Shown here: positions 1 through 8,712 of the stretch, in pieces | Layout of the letters: each line of letters opens with the position of its first letter | Numbering within the stretch: position 1 is the first letter of the stretch | NCBI GenBank assembly: GCA_900552495.1 | Contig: URZY01000004.1 | Span: 1 to 64,000 of the forward strand | Length of the DNA: 64,000 bases | Reading direction: 5' to 3' | Origin: an uncultured Mycoplasmatota bacterium | GTDB lineage: Bacteria; Bacillota_I; Bacilli_A; RF39; UBA660 | Program-made: the position numbers and the translations under genes | Notes under the pieces: generated by a model | Databases searched by the model: none | The model's input: only the letters and a program-made list of their open reading frames with translations | Told to the model about the DNA's origin: nothing

Positions 1-54
1 CGGATTTTTTGCTTTTTTTGTATATGAGTGGTGTCACATCAATTGTAACTCTAC
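1..54 (-). mobile_element. Terminal end of an IS481-family element (rest outside window)
   Basis: This stretch matches the right end of the complete element at 35061-36180. A T-run is followed by TCACATCAATTGTAA, then a short variable part and CTAC. Because the two insertion sites are otherwise unrelated, the match defines where the element ends, at about base 54. By analogy with the complete copy, its transposase would lie before base 1 on the minus strand. A perfect 12-bp repeat (55-66 and 70-81) lies directly outside the end. No coding region of the element is visible here. Confidence 0.6.
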
Positions 55-85
55 ATTTGTAAGTAGTGTATTTGTAAGTAGCAAC

Positions 86-114
86 TTGACAAAGTAGTAA
101 TATAATGATAATAT
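86..114 (+). promoter_or_regulatory. Promoter of the asnS T-box operon
   Basis: TTGACA at 86-91 is followed after 17 bp by TAATAT at 109-114. It lies between the IS end and the T-box leader, so the insertion apparently left the promoter intact. Confidence 0.6.
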
Positions 115-120
115 ATTTTC

Positions 121-400
121 ATATTTTAAAATGTTGAAGAAAAGAAGTAACTATTCTCAACTTTTTATAGAGAGTTTGTGGTTGGTGGAAACAAATAAAA
201 GCGAATAGTGAATAACATTTCTGAATGCTTAAAGAAATAAGTAGACTAAGCCGGGCGCAGACCGTTATATTTGCTAGATTTGTTGGAATCGAAAAGTGAT
301 TATAAGGAAAAAAGACTTTATAATAAATTGGGTGGCACCGCGGAAGACTAGTTTCGTCCCATAGTACTATTGGTATTATGGTATGGACTAGTCTTTTTAT
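121..400 (+). promoter_or_regulatory. T-box leader, asparagine-type (AAC specifier)
   Basis: The distal stem I loop motif GGTTGGTGGAAAC (180-192) is followed by a candidate specifier AAC at 214-216. The T-box core GGGTGGCACCGCGG lies near 330-343. A terminator follows, with stem arms AAGACTAGT and ACTAGTCTT and a T-tail ending near 400. Uncharged tRNA-Asn pairing with the specifier and the core would favour antitermination. The AAC reading fits asnS as the second gene of the operon. Confidence 0.88.
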
Positions 401-427
401 ATTATGTTAAGAAATGAGGGTGTTATT

Positions 428-1081
428 ATGGAACAATTAGCAGGGATGAAACGTGATGCGTTTCTTCTTGATAGAATGGGAATCTTATCTCAAGAAAGTT
501 TGGAAAAATGGGCAAAAATTCAAAAAGCTCAACAATTTTGTCAATATCTACTTACAAATGGTATTACTTACGATTTTCTTGTGAAACATGAAGAGGTTAG
601 AAGTTGCTTAGAATCATCTGATTATTATAGAAGATTTGAAGATTATTTAGGTGATGACTATGTTGTTTGCAAAAATTTGTTATTGCAAGAGAGAAAAGGA
701 GAAAAGAAAAAATATTTGCTAATTACAGATAGTATGAAAAAGGTAGATTTGGCTAGCGTTAGGAATACTTTAGGGAGTAAAAAGTTAGAATTTGTACCAG
801 AAGATGATATGCAACAGTTAATTGCGACAACACCTGGCAATGTTTCACTTTTCTCACTTGTGAATGATTTAAGTGGAGAAATTGATCTTGTTATAGATGA
901 AGAGTTATTGGGGGCAACAGATTTGGCTTTCCATCCCTTATATAATGGGATGAGTGTATTTTTGCCACCACAAGAGTGTTTTAAATTTTTAAGTTTAATT
1001 GGAAGAGATGCAATTGTGACACCAATTGCTGAAAAAGAAGGTAAGCAAATACAAAAAGTATTAAGTGCAAATAAAAATTGA
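428..1081 (+). CDS. YbaK/ProX-family aminoacyl-tRNA deacylase-like protein
   Basis: This 217-aa cytoplasmic protein resembles YbaK/ProX (PrdX) editing domains, which hydrolyse mischarged aminoacyl-tRNA in trans. Visible family marks are the conserved lysine in VVCKNLLL (near residue 84), LLITDSMKKVDL, the TTPGNVSLFSL loop (about 139-149) and LAFHPLYNG near residue 180. I chose ATG 428 because GAGGG lies about 8 nt upstream; an upstream in-frame ATG at 404 lacks such a site. It is the first gene after an Asn-type T-box and precedes asnS by 65 bp, so it is probably induced by Asn-tRNA depletion. Family members act on tRNA-Pro or related substrates; the substrate here is not known. Confidence 0.8.
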   Translation: MEQLAGMKRDAFLLDRMGILSQESLEKWAKIQKAQQFCQYLLTNGITYDFLVKHEEVRSCLESSDYYRRFEDYLGDDYVVCKNLLLQERKGEKKKYLLITDSMKKVDLASVRNTLGSKKLEFVPEDDMQQLIATTPGNVSLFSLVNDLSGEIDLVIDEELLGATDLAFHPLYNGMSVFLPPQECFKFLSLIGRDAIVTPIAEKEGKQIQKVLSANKN

Positions 1082-1146
1082 GATATTTAAAGAAATTATA
1101 GAGCAACATAAAAATAAATGATATAATAATTGAAGGAGGAAAAATT

Positions 1147-2532
1147 ATGACAGTTGATGCTAAAATATTATACAGTGAGATTAATAAATATATTGAAAAA
1201 GAGGTAGTTCTTCAAGGATGGGTTAGAAATCATAGAAAACAAAAGGAATTTGGTTTTATTGATTTTAATGATGGAACTTGTTTTAAGAGTATACAAATTG
1301 TTTATGATAATAAATTGGCGGACTTTTTAGAAATTCAAAAAATTGGTGTGGGAGCTGCTATTGAAGTTGTTGGTAAGGTTATTTCGTCACCAGCTAAGGG
1401 ACAGGAATTTGAGGTTCAAGCGACTAAAATTTTGGTTATTGGAGAGAGCGGTGAAGATTATCCGATTCAACCAAAGAGACATTCTAGAGAATTTTTAAGA
1501 GAACAAGCTTATTTAAGACCAAGAACAAATTTATTTGGAGCGGTATTCAGAGTTAGAAGTGTAGCAGCGATGGCAATTCATGAATACTTTCAAAAGAATA
1601 ATTATGTTTATACACATACACCTTTAATTACAACGACTGATTGTGAAGGATCAGACCAAATGTTTAAGGTAACAACTTTAGATTTTAATAATTTACCTAA
1701 AACAGCAGATGGAAAGGTAGATATGAGTAAGGATTTGTTTGGTAAACAATCATATATTACTGGAACCGGACAATTGCATGGTGAGGCTTTCGCAATGGCG
1801 TATAAGAAGATTTATACATTTGGTCCAACTTTTAGAACAGAGAATTCCAATACAAAAACGCATGCTAATGAATTTTGGATGATTGAGCCAGAAATAGCTT
1901 TTTGTGATTTAAATGGTTTAATGGATATTGAGGAAGAAATGTTAAAATTTGTAGTGCAATATGTTCTTGATCATTGTCCTCAAGAAATAGAATTTTTTGA
2001 TAATTTTGTTGAGAAGGGTTTAAAAGAGAAGTTAGAAAAGTTAGTAGCTTCGGAGTTCGTAAGAATAACGCACCATGATGTAGTTGATATTTTAAAGAAA
2101 GCAGATGTGAAATGGGAATTTACTCCAGATTACGAAGAAGATATTGCTAAAGAGCATGAACGTTATATTACGGATTACTTTAATGGTCCGGTATTTATTA
2201 CGGATTGGCCTAAAGATATTAAAGCTTGGTATATGAAGGTTAATGAAGATGGTAAAACAGTTGCGGCCGTTGATTTGGAAGTTCCAGGAGCTGGCGAGTT
2301 AATGGGTGGATCGCAGCGTGAAGAAAATTATGAAAAGTTAGATAAACGTATTGAAGAAATGGGCATTGATAAGGATAGTGTCGATTGGTATTGTAACTTA
2401 CGTAGATATGGTGGTTGCTATCATTCAGGTTTTGGTATGGGATTTGAGAGATTGATTATTTATTTAACGGGAGTAGAAAATATTAGAGACGTTATTGCAT
2501 TCCCAAGAACACCTGGTAATTGTGAGTATTAG
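1147..2532 (+). CDS. asnS: Asparaginyl-tRNA synthetase
   Basis: This 461-aa class IIb synthetase charges tRNA-Asn with asparagine in the cytosol. The N-terminal OB-fold anticodon-binding domain covers about residues 1-105 (VVLQGWVRNHRKQKEFGFID). The catalytic core follows with motif 2 FGPTFRTENSNTKTHANEFW near residue 225 and a C-terminal motif 3 region GFGMGFERLIIYLTG. The length is typical of the family. GGAGG lies just before ATG 1147. A second promoter may sit in the 65-bp gap (TATAAT near 1124). A terminator follows at 2541-2572, so the operon is deacylase-asnS. Confidence 0.97.
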   Translation: MTVDAKILYSEINKYIEKEVVLQGWVRNHRKQKEFGFIDFNDGTCFKSIQIVYDNKLADFLEIQKIGVGAAIEVVGKVISSPAKGQEFEVQATKILVIGESGEDYPIQPKRHSREFLREQAYLRPRTNLFGAVFRVRSVAAMAIHEYFQKNNYVYTHTPLITTTDCEGSDQMFKVTTLDFNNLPKTADGKVDMSKDLFGKQSYITGTGQLHGEAFAMAYKKIYTFGPTFRTENSNTKTHANEFWMIEPEIAFCDLNGLMDIEEEMLKFVVQYVLDHCPQEIEFFDNFVEKGLKEKLEKLVASEFVRITHHDVVDILKKADVKWEFTPDYEEDIAKEHERYITDYFNGPVFITDWPKDIKAWYMKVNEDGKTVAAVDLEVPGAGELMGGSQREENYEKLDKRIEEMGIDKDSVDWYCNLRRYGGCYHSGFGMGFERLIIYLTGVENIRDVIAFPRTPGNCEY

Positions 2533-2540
2533 TTAACAAA

Positions 2541-2572
2541 AAGTTTACACTTAAATGTGTAGACTTTTTTCT
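2541..2572 (+). terminator. Terminator after asnS
   Basis: A 10-bp stem (AAGTTTACAC with GTGTAGACTT, one G-U pair) is followed by a T-run. Confidence 0.85.
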
Positions 2573-2631
2573 TTTATAAGAGAGTTGCGGTTAGGGTATG
2601 ATATAATTAGAGAGAATTAGAGGTGTTGTCT

Positions 2632-3429
2632 ATGGAAACATTACAAACAAATAGTGATACAGGAAGACTTCGAAAAATTAATGAAGATTACGTATTTTTT
2701 TGTAGACATCCAAAAGATGAGAAAGTTTTACTTTTAATTGTTGCTGATGGAATGGGTGGCCGTGAAGAGGGCGATGTAGCAGCTCAAGAAGTATCTGCAT
2801 CAGTTGAAGCATGGTTTTATCAAGAGGATATCGATATATTAAGAAATATAAGCGGTGTTAGTGAAACTTTGGATAAAGAAATAAATAAAACGAATAAGTA
2901 TTTAATAGAAAAGTATGGAAAAAACTTTTTAGGCACGACACTTACTTTAGCAATTGTTGGTAGTAATACAACGCTATTTTATAATATAGGTGATTCACGG
3001 GGTTATATTTATAAGAATAGAGAATTAATTCAAGTAACAGAGGATGATTCAGGTGTGTGGTCTTTTTATAAAGATGGTTCAGTTGCTAAGGACGATTTAA
3101 GATTTTTTCCAACTAATAATTTTATAACAGCATGTATTGGTTTAAATGAAGAGTTATGTGTTAGTAGAAGTTATATTGTACCTAATAATTATAAAATGAT
3201 ATTATTATTTACTGATGGTGTGACAGATTTGTTAGGAGATAATGATATAAAGAAGATTATTGAAAAAAAGAAAGATAAGGATATTTTAAAAGAAATTATT
3301 AGAGTAGCGGTTTATAAGGATTTAAAATTACATGTGCCTAGTTATTTAAAAAGAAGATATAAAGGTAATTTTAGTGTTCCAGTTCATGGAAGAGATAATG
3401 CAAGTGGTGTAATTTATATAAAAGATTAA
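2632..3429 (+). CDS. PP2C-family serine/threonine protein phosphatase
   Basis: This 265-aa soluble phosphatase has the PP2C metal-binding and core motifs in order: RKINEDYVFF (residues 14-23), VADGMGG (about 43-49), GTTLTLAIVG (about 106-115), IGDSRGYIY (about 123-131), LLFTDGVTD (about 192-200) and a terminal GRDNASGVI. PP2C enzymes use two divalent metals to remove phosphate from Ser/Thr and often partner a PknB-type kinase. No kinase gene is near it, and it appears monocistronic between two terminators. ATG 2632 has AGAGGTG 7 nt upstream. The -10 TGATATAAT at 2600-2607 is of the extended type with no good -35 box. Confidence 0.9.
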   Translation: METLQTNSDTGRLRKINEDYVFFCRHPKDEKVLLLIVADGMGGREEGDVAAQEVSASVEAWFYQEDIDILRNISGVSETLDKEINKTNKYLIEKYGKNFLGTTLTLAIVGSNTTLFYNIGDSRGYIYKNRELIQVTEDDSGVWSFYKDGSVAKDDLRFFPTNNFITACIGLNEELCVSRSYIVPNNYKMILLFTDGVTDLLGDNDIKKIIEKKKDKDILKEIIRVAVYKDLKLHVPSYLKRRYKGNFSVPVHGRDNASGVIYIKD

Positions 3430-3456
3430 TTAAATGTATAATTAGTCTTTTTTTTA
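3423..3456 (+). terminator. Terminator after the PP2C gene
   Basis: AAGATTAATTA pairs with TAATTAGTCTT (one G-U) and a T8 tail follows. The hairpin overlaps the stop codon of the phosphatase gene. Confidence 0.8.
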
Positions 3457-3483
3457 TACATTATAATTGTAGGAGGAAAAATT

Positions 3484-4074
3484 ATGAAAAAAAGATTAAT
3501 AATACTACTTAGTTTATTTGGTTTATTAGTTAGTGGTTGTGGTAATACAAATACACCTACTAGTAAAGTAGAAGAATTTTTAGGAAAATATCAATCTATG
3601 GATAGTGAGGTTTTAACACAACTTGATAATATTATTTCAAATGATACTAGTATGAGTGATACTCAAAAAAAAGATTATCAGTCATTGATGGAAAAACAGT
3701 ATCAAAATTTATCATATAAAATTAAAGATGAAAAAATAGATGGAGATGAAGCAGAAGTATTAGTAGAAATTGAAGTTTTTGATTATGCTAATTCCATTTT
3801 AGAGTCAAAAGAATATTATAATGAGCACCGTGATGAGTTTAAGAGTGATGATTCTTTTAATGAGGATCAAAAAGATGAAAGTGGTGAGGTTGTTGGTGGA
3901 GAAATTGATAATATAGCCGCATTTATTGATTATAAGATTAAACAATTAAAAGATGTAACTGATAAAGCTAAGTATGAAATTACTTTCCATTTAACAAAAG
4001 AGGATGGGGAGTGGGTTGTAGAAGATATTAGTGATGAAGATAGACAAAAGATTCATGGTTTATTTGAGGGCTAA
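3484..4074 (+). CDS. Exported lipoprotein of unknown function
   Basis: The 196-aa protein starts with a lipoprotein signal peptide: KK, a hydrophobic stretch, then the lipobox LVSGC with Cys 19 as the lipidation site. The mature part is acidic. Its ending (YEITFHLTKEDGEWVVEDIS) resembles the last strands of NTF2-like/DUF4878-type lipoprotein domains; that similarity is by eye only. It sits alone between terminators, with GGAGG before ATG 3484. No partner is obvious. Confidence 0.75.
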   Translation: MKKRLIILLSLFGLLVSGCGNTNTPTSKVEEFLGKYQSMDSEVLTQLDNIISNDTSMSDTQKKDYQSLMEKQYQNLSYKIKDEKIDGDEAEVLVEIEVFDYANSILESKEYYNEHRDEFKSDDSFNEDQKDESGEVVGGEIDNIAAFIDYKIKQLKDVTDKAKYEITFHLTKEDGEWVVEDISDEDRQKIHGLFEG

Positions 4075-4077
4075 AAT

Positions 4078-4120
4078 AAAAAAATCTATACAATGTTTGT
4101 GTATAGATTTTTTATTTTTT
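4078..4120. terminator. Bidirectional terminator between converging genes
   Basis: AAAATCTATAC (4081-4091) pairs with GTATAGATTTT (4101-4111), with an A-run before and a T-run after. It can therefore serve both the lipoprotein gene and the minus-strand hydrolase gene. Confidence 0.85.
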
Positions 4121-4915
4121 ACATAATGTTTTTTGATAAACCCTTTCGATATTTTCTTTAGATCCCGCAGCAAAGTGGTTTAAACTTTCTGGTTCCACTA
4201 GGTAATTAATGCCTAAGTTGGCTAATTGTCTTTCATCAAACAAGACGATGCCATCGTTTTTATAACCAGTAACTTTTTCAAGCATATCATTTGTTTGAAG
4301 GATAAGGGGATTTTGTTCAGTTTCTTTATTAATACTACTTCCAACAACGAGAATTTTATCAAGATTAGTTTTAGATAAATCAATTCCTAAAAAGTTATCC
4401 ATTTCAAATCCATAATTCTGGTTAATTAGAAAGTTAATTCCAGCAAGAATTAATTTTTGTTTTGGATCAAAATCCTGTTTATAAGTTGCTAAAAAAGTTG
4501 GGTTAGCAAGTGGTGTACCTGTAATGGAAGGATGAATGGCAATTACTTTGGCAACTCGATCTGATTGTGTTGCTAGGGCAGCGATAGTTCCGCCAAAACT
4601 TTCAGTTAGTAAAATAATATCATGTAAGTTGGCTTCTTCTAATGTTTGGACTAAATTGTTAGCAAAATTCTCGGCATTAAACAAACTTTTATTTTTTGCA
4701 GTGATTGGATAGTCATAAAACCAAGAACCATTAAACATATTGTGACCAGGGTCGGCAGTGTATCCTGTTTGTTCCAAAATATGACAACGATGTTCCATTT
4801 GACCACCAATGTAAATTATGGGTTGGTCATTATCTGTTAAGTTTTTTTCATCAATGTATAGACTGCCCAAATTATTAGGTTTATATCTTGTTTTTCCTTT
4901 TTTATAATTAAGCAT
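4112..4915 (-). CDS. Alpha/beta-hydrolase-like protein
   Basis: This 267-aa cytoplasmic protein has an alpha/beta-hydrolase layout: an early strand IIYIGGQ (residues 33-39), a nucleophile-elbow segment LTESFGGTIAAL (about 102-113) and late LFDERQL and SLNHFAAGS segments that could supply the acid and histidine. The nucleophile elbow reads E-S-F-G-G, lacking the usual glycine two residues before the serine. Substrate unknown. It is one of only three clear minus-strand coding loci in the window. An AGGTGG-type site precedes the start on the minus strand. Confidence 0.7.
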   Translation of the reverse strand: MLNYKKGKTRYKPNNLGSLYIDEKNLTDNDQPIIYIGGQMEHRCHILEQTGYTADPGHNMFNGSWFYDYPITAKNKSLFNAENFANNLVQTLEEANLHDIILLTESFGGTIAALATQSDRVAKVIAIHPSITGTPLANPTFLATYKQDFDPKQKLILAGINFLINQNYGFEMDNFLGIDLSKTNLDKILVVGSSINKETEQNPLILQTNDMLEKVTGYKNDGIVLFDERQLANLGINYLVEPESLNHFAAGSKENIERVYQKTLCKK

Positions 4916-5048
4916 TATTCCACCTCTTTTTGTAATGTTTAATATTTTAGCAGAAATTGTTGAAAATAAAAAGAGAGAAAATAAAAATATTCTCTTTTTT
5001 TTTGACTAGAATTTTGATATACTTTATTAAGATAAGAGGGTGTTTAAT

Positions 5049-7082
5049 GTGATAGGAACAATTACAGAAATTATTGATAATAATGTGTATATTAAATTAG
5101 CTATTGATATTGCACAACAGCCAAACTTGGTTGGGTTACATGTCGTATTTGATGATGGAAAAAAGAGAGTCGTTGGGGAAATTGCAAATACTAATCGTGA
5201 ACAAATGACGGTTAATATTGTTGGAGAAATTAAGGATGGATTTTTTACACCTGGTTCTAGTGCTAAGCCGTCTTTTAAGTCAACACCACGATTAATTAAA
5301 GCTGAAGAGTTATCCATTTTATTAGGAGATTCAGAAACTAAAGATGGACAAACTAACTTTGGAACTAGTAATATTTATGAAGGTTATAAGATTAATGTAG
5401 CCATAAATGAATTTTTCAATGCTCATTTCTCCATACTTGGTAACTCTGGTGCTGGTAAAAGTTGTACGGTTGCGTCAATTTTACAAAAGCTATTTACGAG
5501 TAGTCCTACGCCACCAACAAATGCTAATCTTTTCTTTTTTGATGCTTATGGTGAGTATTCAAATGCCTTTTCAAAATTACATGAACATAATCCGGCATTA
5601 AATTATAAGTCTTATACAACTAATTTGGATGAGGCGGATACAGAAATTTTGAGAATTCCAATTTGGTTGTTAGATGTTGATGATTTAGCTTTATTGTTAG
5701 ATGTTACCACTCCTTCACAGTTGCCAATTTTAGAGAAAACTTTGAAATTAGTACCAATTCTTACTGGAGAAGGAGATAGTGTCATAAAGAAGAAAAATGA
5801 TATTATTGCGAGGGCGTTGCAGGATATTTTATTATCGGGAAATGATTCAACAAAGATTCGTGATCAGGTAATAGGTGTTTTAACTAAGTTTAATACGCCA
5901 ACCCTTAGTTTAAATAGTCAAATCGTTCAGCCTGGATATACACGTACTTTGAAACAATGTTTGTTTGTTGATAAGACTGGAAAGATGCAAGAAATGGAAC
6001 TTGTAGTTGAATTTGTTAGGGGTTATATTCAAGAGGAAAGTACAGATGTTAATCCTAGTGAAATGAATCCGTTTTACTCACTAGCTGATTTGGAGTTGGC
6101 AATGGACTTTGCATTAATTAGTGAAGGTATTTTAAAAAGTGATAAAGTTTTTGATTATGCTAATGTTATTAGTGTTAGATTGCATACTTTAGTTACAGGA
6201 GAAGCAAGAGAGTATTTTTCTTATCCAAATTATGTAACTAGAGATGAATTTATTGAAGATTTATTGTTAAGTAGGCAAACAGGTGGTAAGTGTCAAATAG
6301 TCAATTTTAATATTAATTATATAGATGATCGTTTAGCAAAGGTTATTACTAAAATATTGTCTAGAATGTTATTTAAGAAGGCTAGTACAATTAAGCCATG
6401 TGGTAGTAGAGCTTTCCATATAATTATTGAAGAGGCGCATCGTTATGTTCAACATGATGGTGACGTAGAGTTATTAGGATATAATATATTTGAACGTATT
6501 AGTAAAGAGGGTCGTAAGTATGGTATGTTTTTAGCGCTTATTACGCAGCGACCTAGTGAACTTTCTGATACTTGTGTTTCACAGTGCATGAATTTTATTA
6601 TTTTAAGAACACTACATCCAGTTGATTTGGAATATATTAGAACGATGGTTCCGAATGTTTCATCTGAAATTGTTTTACAATTGAAGAATTTGAAACCAGG
6701 AAATTGTATAGCTTTTGGAAGCGCGTTTAAGGTACCAACTCAACTTTATGTTGATTTACCTAATCCAAGACCGTTATCTAATAATGTTGATTTGGAAAAA
6801 GTATGGTATAAGAGTCAACCGGTTGAAAGTGTTTCGGGAACTTTAGGAAATGTTGGTGGAGTAGTTCAAGCTCCGCAAGGTGGAGCACCGGTGTCATCGC
6901 CAGTTAGTCCAGCTCCAGTAATGTCGCAAGGGGTAGCAGCACAAGCGGTACCGGTTCAACAAGTGGCAGGAGTGGCACCAGTTGCAACAGCAACATTAAC
7001 TCCACAACCAGTTGGGGCAACTGTTCAAGGACAACCTAGTTTAGCTCCACAAGGAGGAACTTTTATTCCTCAAAATACGTAG
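5049..7082 (+). CDS. HerA-like (DUF87) hexameric ATPase
   Basis: The protein of about 677 aa has an N-terminal beta-barrel region (HAS-barrel like, residues 1-85), then a P-loop ATPase with Walker A GNSGAGKS (near 130), Walker B FHIIIEEAHRYV (about 455-466) and a sensor segment ITQRPSEL. This order is that of HerA/FtsK-type DNA-translocating ATPases. A tail from about residue 600 is low-complexity, rich in V, A, P, Q and G. I prefer GTG 5049 because GAGGGTG lies 7 nt upstream; GTG 5040 would overlap that site. No NurA, Sir2 or other HerA partner is in the window. Its neighbours are sepF and divIVA, so a role in chromosome maintenance is likelier than defence, but this is inference. Confidence 0.78.
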   Translation: MIGTITEIIDNNVYIKLAIDIAQQPNLVGLHVVFDDGKKRVVGEIANTNREQMTVNIVGEIKDGFFTPGSSAKPSFKSTPRLIKAEELSILLGDSETKDGQTNFGTSNIYEGYKINVAINEFFNAHFSILGNSGAGKSCTVASILQKLFTSSPTPPTNANLFFFDAYGEYSNAFSKLHEHNPALNYKSYTTNLDEADTEILRIPIWLLDVDDLALLLDVTTPSQLPILEKTLKLVPILTGEGDSVIKKKNDIIARALQDILLSGNDSTKIRDQVIGVLTKFNTPTLSLNSQIVQPGYTRTLKQCLFVDKTGKMQEMELVVEFVRGYIQEESTDVNPSEMNPFYSLADLELAMDFALISEGILKSDKVFDYANVISVRLHTLVTGEAREYFSYPNYVTRDEFIEDLLLSRQTGGKCQIVNFNINYIDDRLAKVITKILSRMLFKKASTIKPCGSRAFHIIIEEAHRYVQHDGDVELLGYNIFERISKEGRKYGMFLALITQRPSELSDTCVSQCMNFIILRTLHPVDLEYIRTMVPNVSSEIVLQLKNLKPGNCIAFGSAFKVPTQLYVDLPNPRPLSNNVDLEKVWYKSQPVESVSGTLGNVGGVVQAPQGGAPVSSPVSPAPVMSQGVAAQAVPVQQVAGVAPVATATLTPQPVGATVQGQPSLAPQGGTFIPQNT

Positions 7083-7093
7083 TAATTGTTGAT

Positions 7094-7128
7094 AGACTGA
7101 AATTTATCGTAATTTTAGTCTTTTTCTT
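7094..7128 (+). terminator. Terminator after the HerA-like gene
   Basis: AGACTGAAATT pairs with AATTTTAGTCT (one G-U) and is followed by TTTTTC. Confidence 0.8.
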
Positions 7129-7190
7129 TTTGAAAATATATGGTAAAATTGGAATAGTAATATATGATATTAGGATGGAGGATAAGTTTT

Positions 7191-7637
7191 ATGGCTTTAG
7201 ATAAATTAAAAGGTTTTTTTGTTGGGGAAGATAATGATGCAGTTGAAGCGACTGGCGATGATGAATTTTATACTACATCAAAAGAAGACTATCATATTCA
7301 AAATGGTGTTGCAGGAAGTAAAATGATGTTACTTGAACCCCGTGCTTATTCCGAAAGTCAACAAATTGCAGATTATTTGAAGAATAGGAGTGCTGTTGTT
7401 GTTAATTTGAAGAGAGTAACACCTGATCAAGCAAAGAGAATTGTTGATTTTCTATATGGAACAATTTATGCGATTGGTGGGGACTTACAAAAATTAGGTG
7501 GAGGAATATTTCTATGTACACCTAATAATGTAAATGTTGAAGGGAAAATTAGTGATGATGGAAATAATAATACATCATCAAAGTCTTCTCGTGGAAAGAA
7601 AGCAGAAAAAGAAAATGATGAAGATGATTTCTTTTAA
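7191..7637 (+). CDS. sepF: Cell division protein SepF
   Basis: This 148-aa protein supports Z-ring assembly with FtsZ at mid-cell. It has the SepF arrangement: an N-terminal amphipathic membrane-targeting segment (MALDKLKGFFVG), an acidic linker, and the conserved core with RAYSESQQIADYLKNRSAVV (about 55-74), VNLKRV, IVDFLYGTIYAIGG and IFLCTPNNV. A short charged tail follows. ATG 7191 is set by GGAGG about 9 nt upstream. It lies 30 bp before divIVA, as in the division clusters of Bacillota. Confidence 0.93.
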   Translation: MALDKLKGFFVGEDNDAVEATGDDEFYTTSKEDYHIQNGVAGSKMMLLEPRAYSESQQIADYLKNRSAVVVNLKRVTPDQAKRIVDFLYGTIYAIGGDLQKLGGGIFLCTPNNVNVEGKISDDGNNNTSSKSSRGKKAEKENDEDDFF

Positions 7638-7667
7638 AATAAATTAATATGTTTCTGAGGTGATTAT

Positions 7668-8105
7668 ATGGAAAAATTTAGTTATGAAGCTAATGGATAT
7701 AATCGTCGAGAAGTTAATCAGTTTATAAGTGATGTTATTGATCAGACAGAGGGAATTATTACTAAATGTCGAGCACAAAGTACGGAACTTGAAAGATTAC
7801 GTGGTGAGCTTGAACACTATAAGACTTTAGAAGATACTTTAAAAGTGGCGATTATTAAAGCAGAAGAAACAGGAGACAATATAAAAAAGATGGCTCGTGA
7901 AGAGAGTCAGATGATTATTGGAGATGCAAAAAATAACGCTAGTAGAATCGTTAATGAGGCATTACTGAGAGCTGAGAAAATAGAACAAAGAGCTGATTTG
8001 TTAGAGAATAATATGAAAATTTTTAAAAGGAAATTGAAACTTATTATGGAGCAGCAGATGGCTGTTGTTGAGGAAATTGAAGTATTAGAACTGGATCCAA
8101 AGTGA
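7668..8105 (+). CDS. divIVA: DivIVA-domain coiled-coil protein
   Basis: The 145-aa protein has the DivIVA N-terminal lipid-binding motif (FSYEANGYNRREVNQFI), followed by a long coiled coil of charged heptads (about residues 30-140). DivIVA proteins mark curved membrane at poles and septa and recruit division or envelope factors. It is shorter than Bacillus DivIVA (about 164 aa) and could equally be a GpsB- or Wag31-like variant. It follows sepF with its own site GAGGTGATT before ATG 7668. Confidence 0.88.
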   Translation: MEKFSYEANGYNRREVNQFISDVIDQTEGIITKCRAQSTELERLRGELEHYKTLEDTLKVAIIKAEETGDNIKKMAREESQMIIGDAKNNASRIVNEALLRAEKIEQRADLLENNMKIFKRKLKLIMEQQMAVVEEIEVLELDPK

Positions 8106-8198
8106 TTCAGTTTTTATATATTTTGTATAACTCTAATTATATTTCTAACTTATATTTATTTTTGTGAGAAATAATACTTTAAAAAAGTAATCTATAGG

Positions 8199-8227
8199 TT
8201 AACAAAATGAAACTATTGATGTATAAT
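8199..8227 (+). promoter_or_regulatory. Promoter of the exported-protein/ABC operon
   Basis: TTAACA at 8199-8204, a 17-bp spacer, and TATAAT at 8222-8227, 42 bp before the first start codon. Confidence 0.75.
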
Positions 8228-8268
8228 GAAGATAATGAGTGTGAGATATATATTGAGAGGAGTTTTAT

Positions 8269-8655
8269 ATGAAATATATTAAATATTCCATAGTTTTAGT
8301 GTTGGTTATGGGCTGTTTTGAAGTGATATCTACTTTTGCAACAACTTATAATTATGCTAACATAAGTATACCGTCTTTACATGGTACATGGAAGAGTTCA
8401 CAAAAGAGAAAATATTTAGAATATAAAGTGCAGTTTTTTACAAATAATGGTGCTAGAGATTCACTTGGGAATGAATATATAATGGCAGGAAGAACACAGT
8501 CGATGTATGATAGTGTTGGTTATAGTTCTTGGAAAAATGCTTCTAAGAATACTTCAAATTCATGGGGAAATGAAAATTTGACGCCAGGAGAATATAAGTT
8601 GGAACTTAAAGCAAAGGAATATAATGCTTTGAGTCTTAGTTTTAATGGTTCTTGA
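8269..8655 (+). CDS. Small exported protein linked to an ABC transporter, DUF2712-like
   Basis: The 128-aa precursor has a Sec-type signal peptide (KYIKYS, a hydrophobic core, cleavage probably after TFA at about residue 24). The mature part of about 104 aa is Ser/Asn/Tyr/Lys-rich, lacks cysteine and has no helical heptads, so it is probably beta-rich; it ends LSLSFNGS. It heads an operon with three membrane proteins and one ABC ATPase. This layout resembles loci of small secreted DUF2712 or lactococcin-972-type proteins with dedicated transport or immunity, but the sequence match is only loose. Bacteriocin, toxin or signal are all possible. Confidence 0.6.
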   Translation: MKYIKYSIVLVLVMGCFEVISTFATTYNYANISIPSLHGTWKSSQKRKYLEYKVQFFTNNGARDSLGNEYIMAGRTQSMYDSVGYSSWKNASKNTSNSWGNENLTPGEYKLELKAKEYNALSLSFNGS

Positions 8656-8712
8656 ACTATTGATTAAATAATTAAAAGATATTTCACACTCACTAAAAGG
8701 GAGAATTAATGT

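Noticed and set aside
5049..7082. HerA-like ATPase as part of an anti-phage system
   Set aside because: No NurA, Sir2, DUF4297 or other known partner is adjacent; neighbours are division and housekeeping genes.
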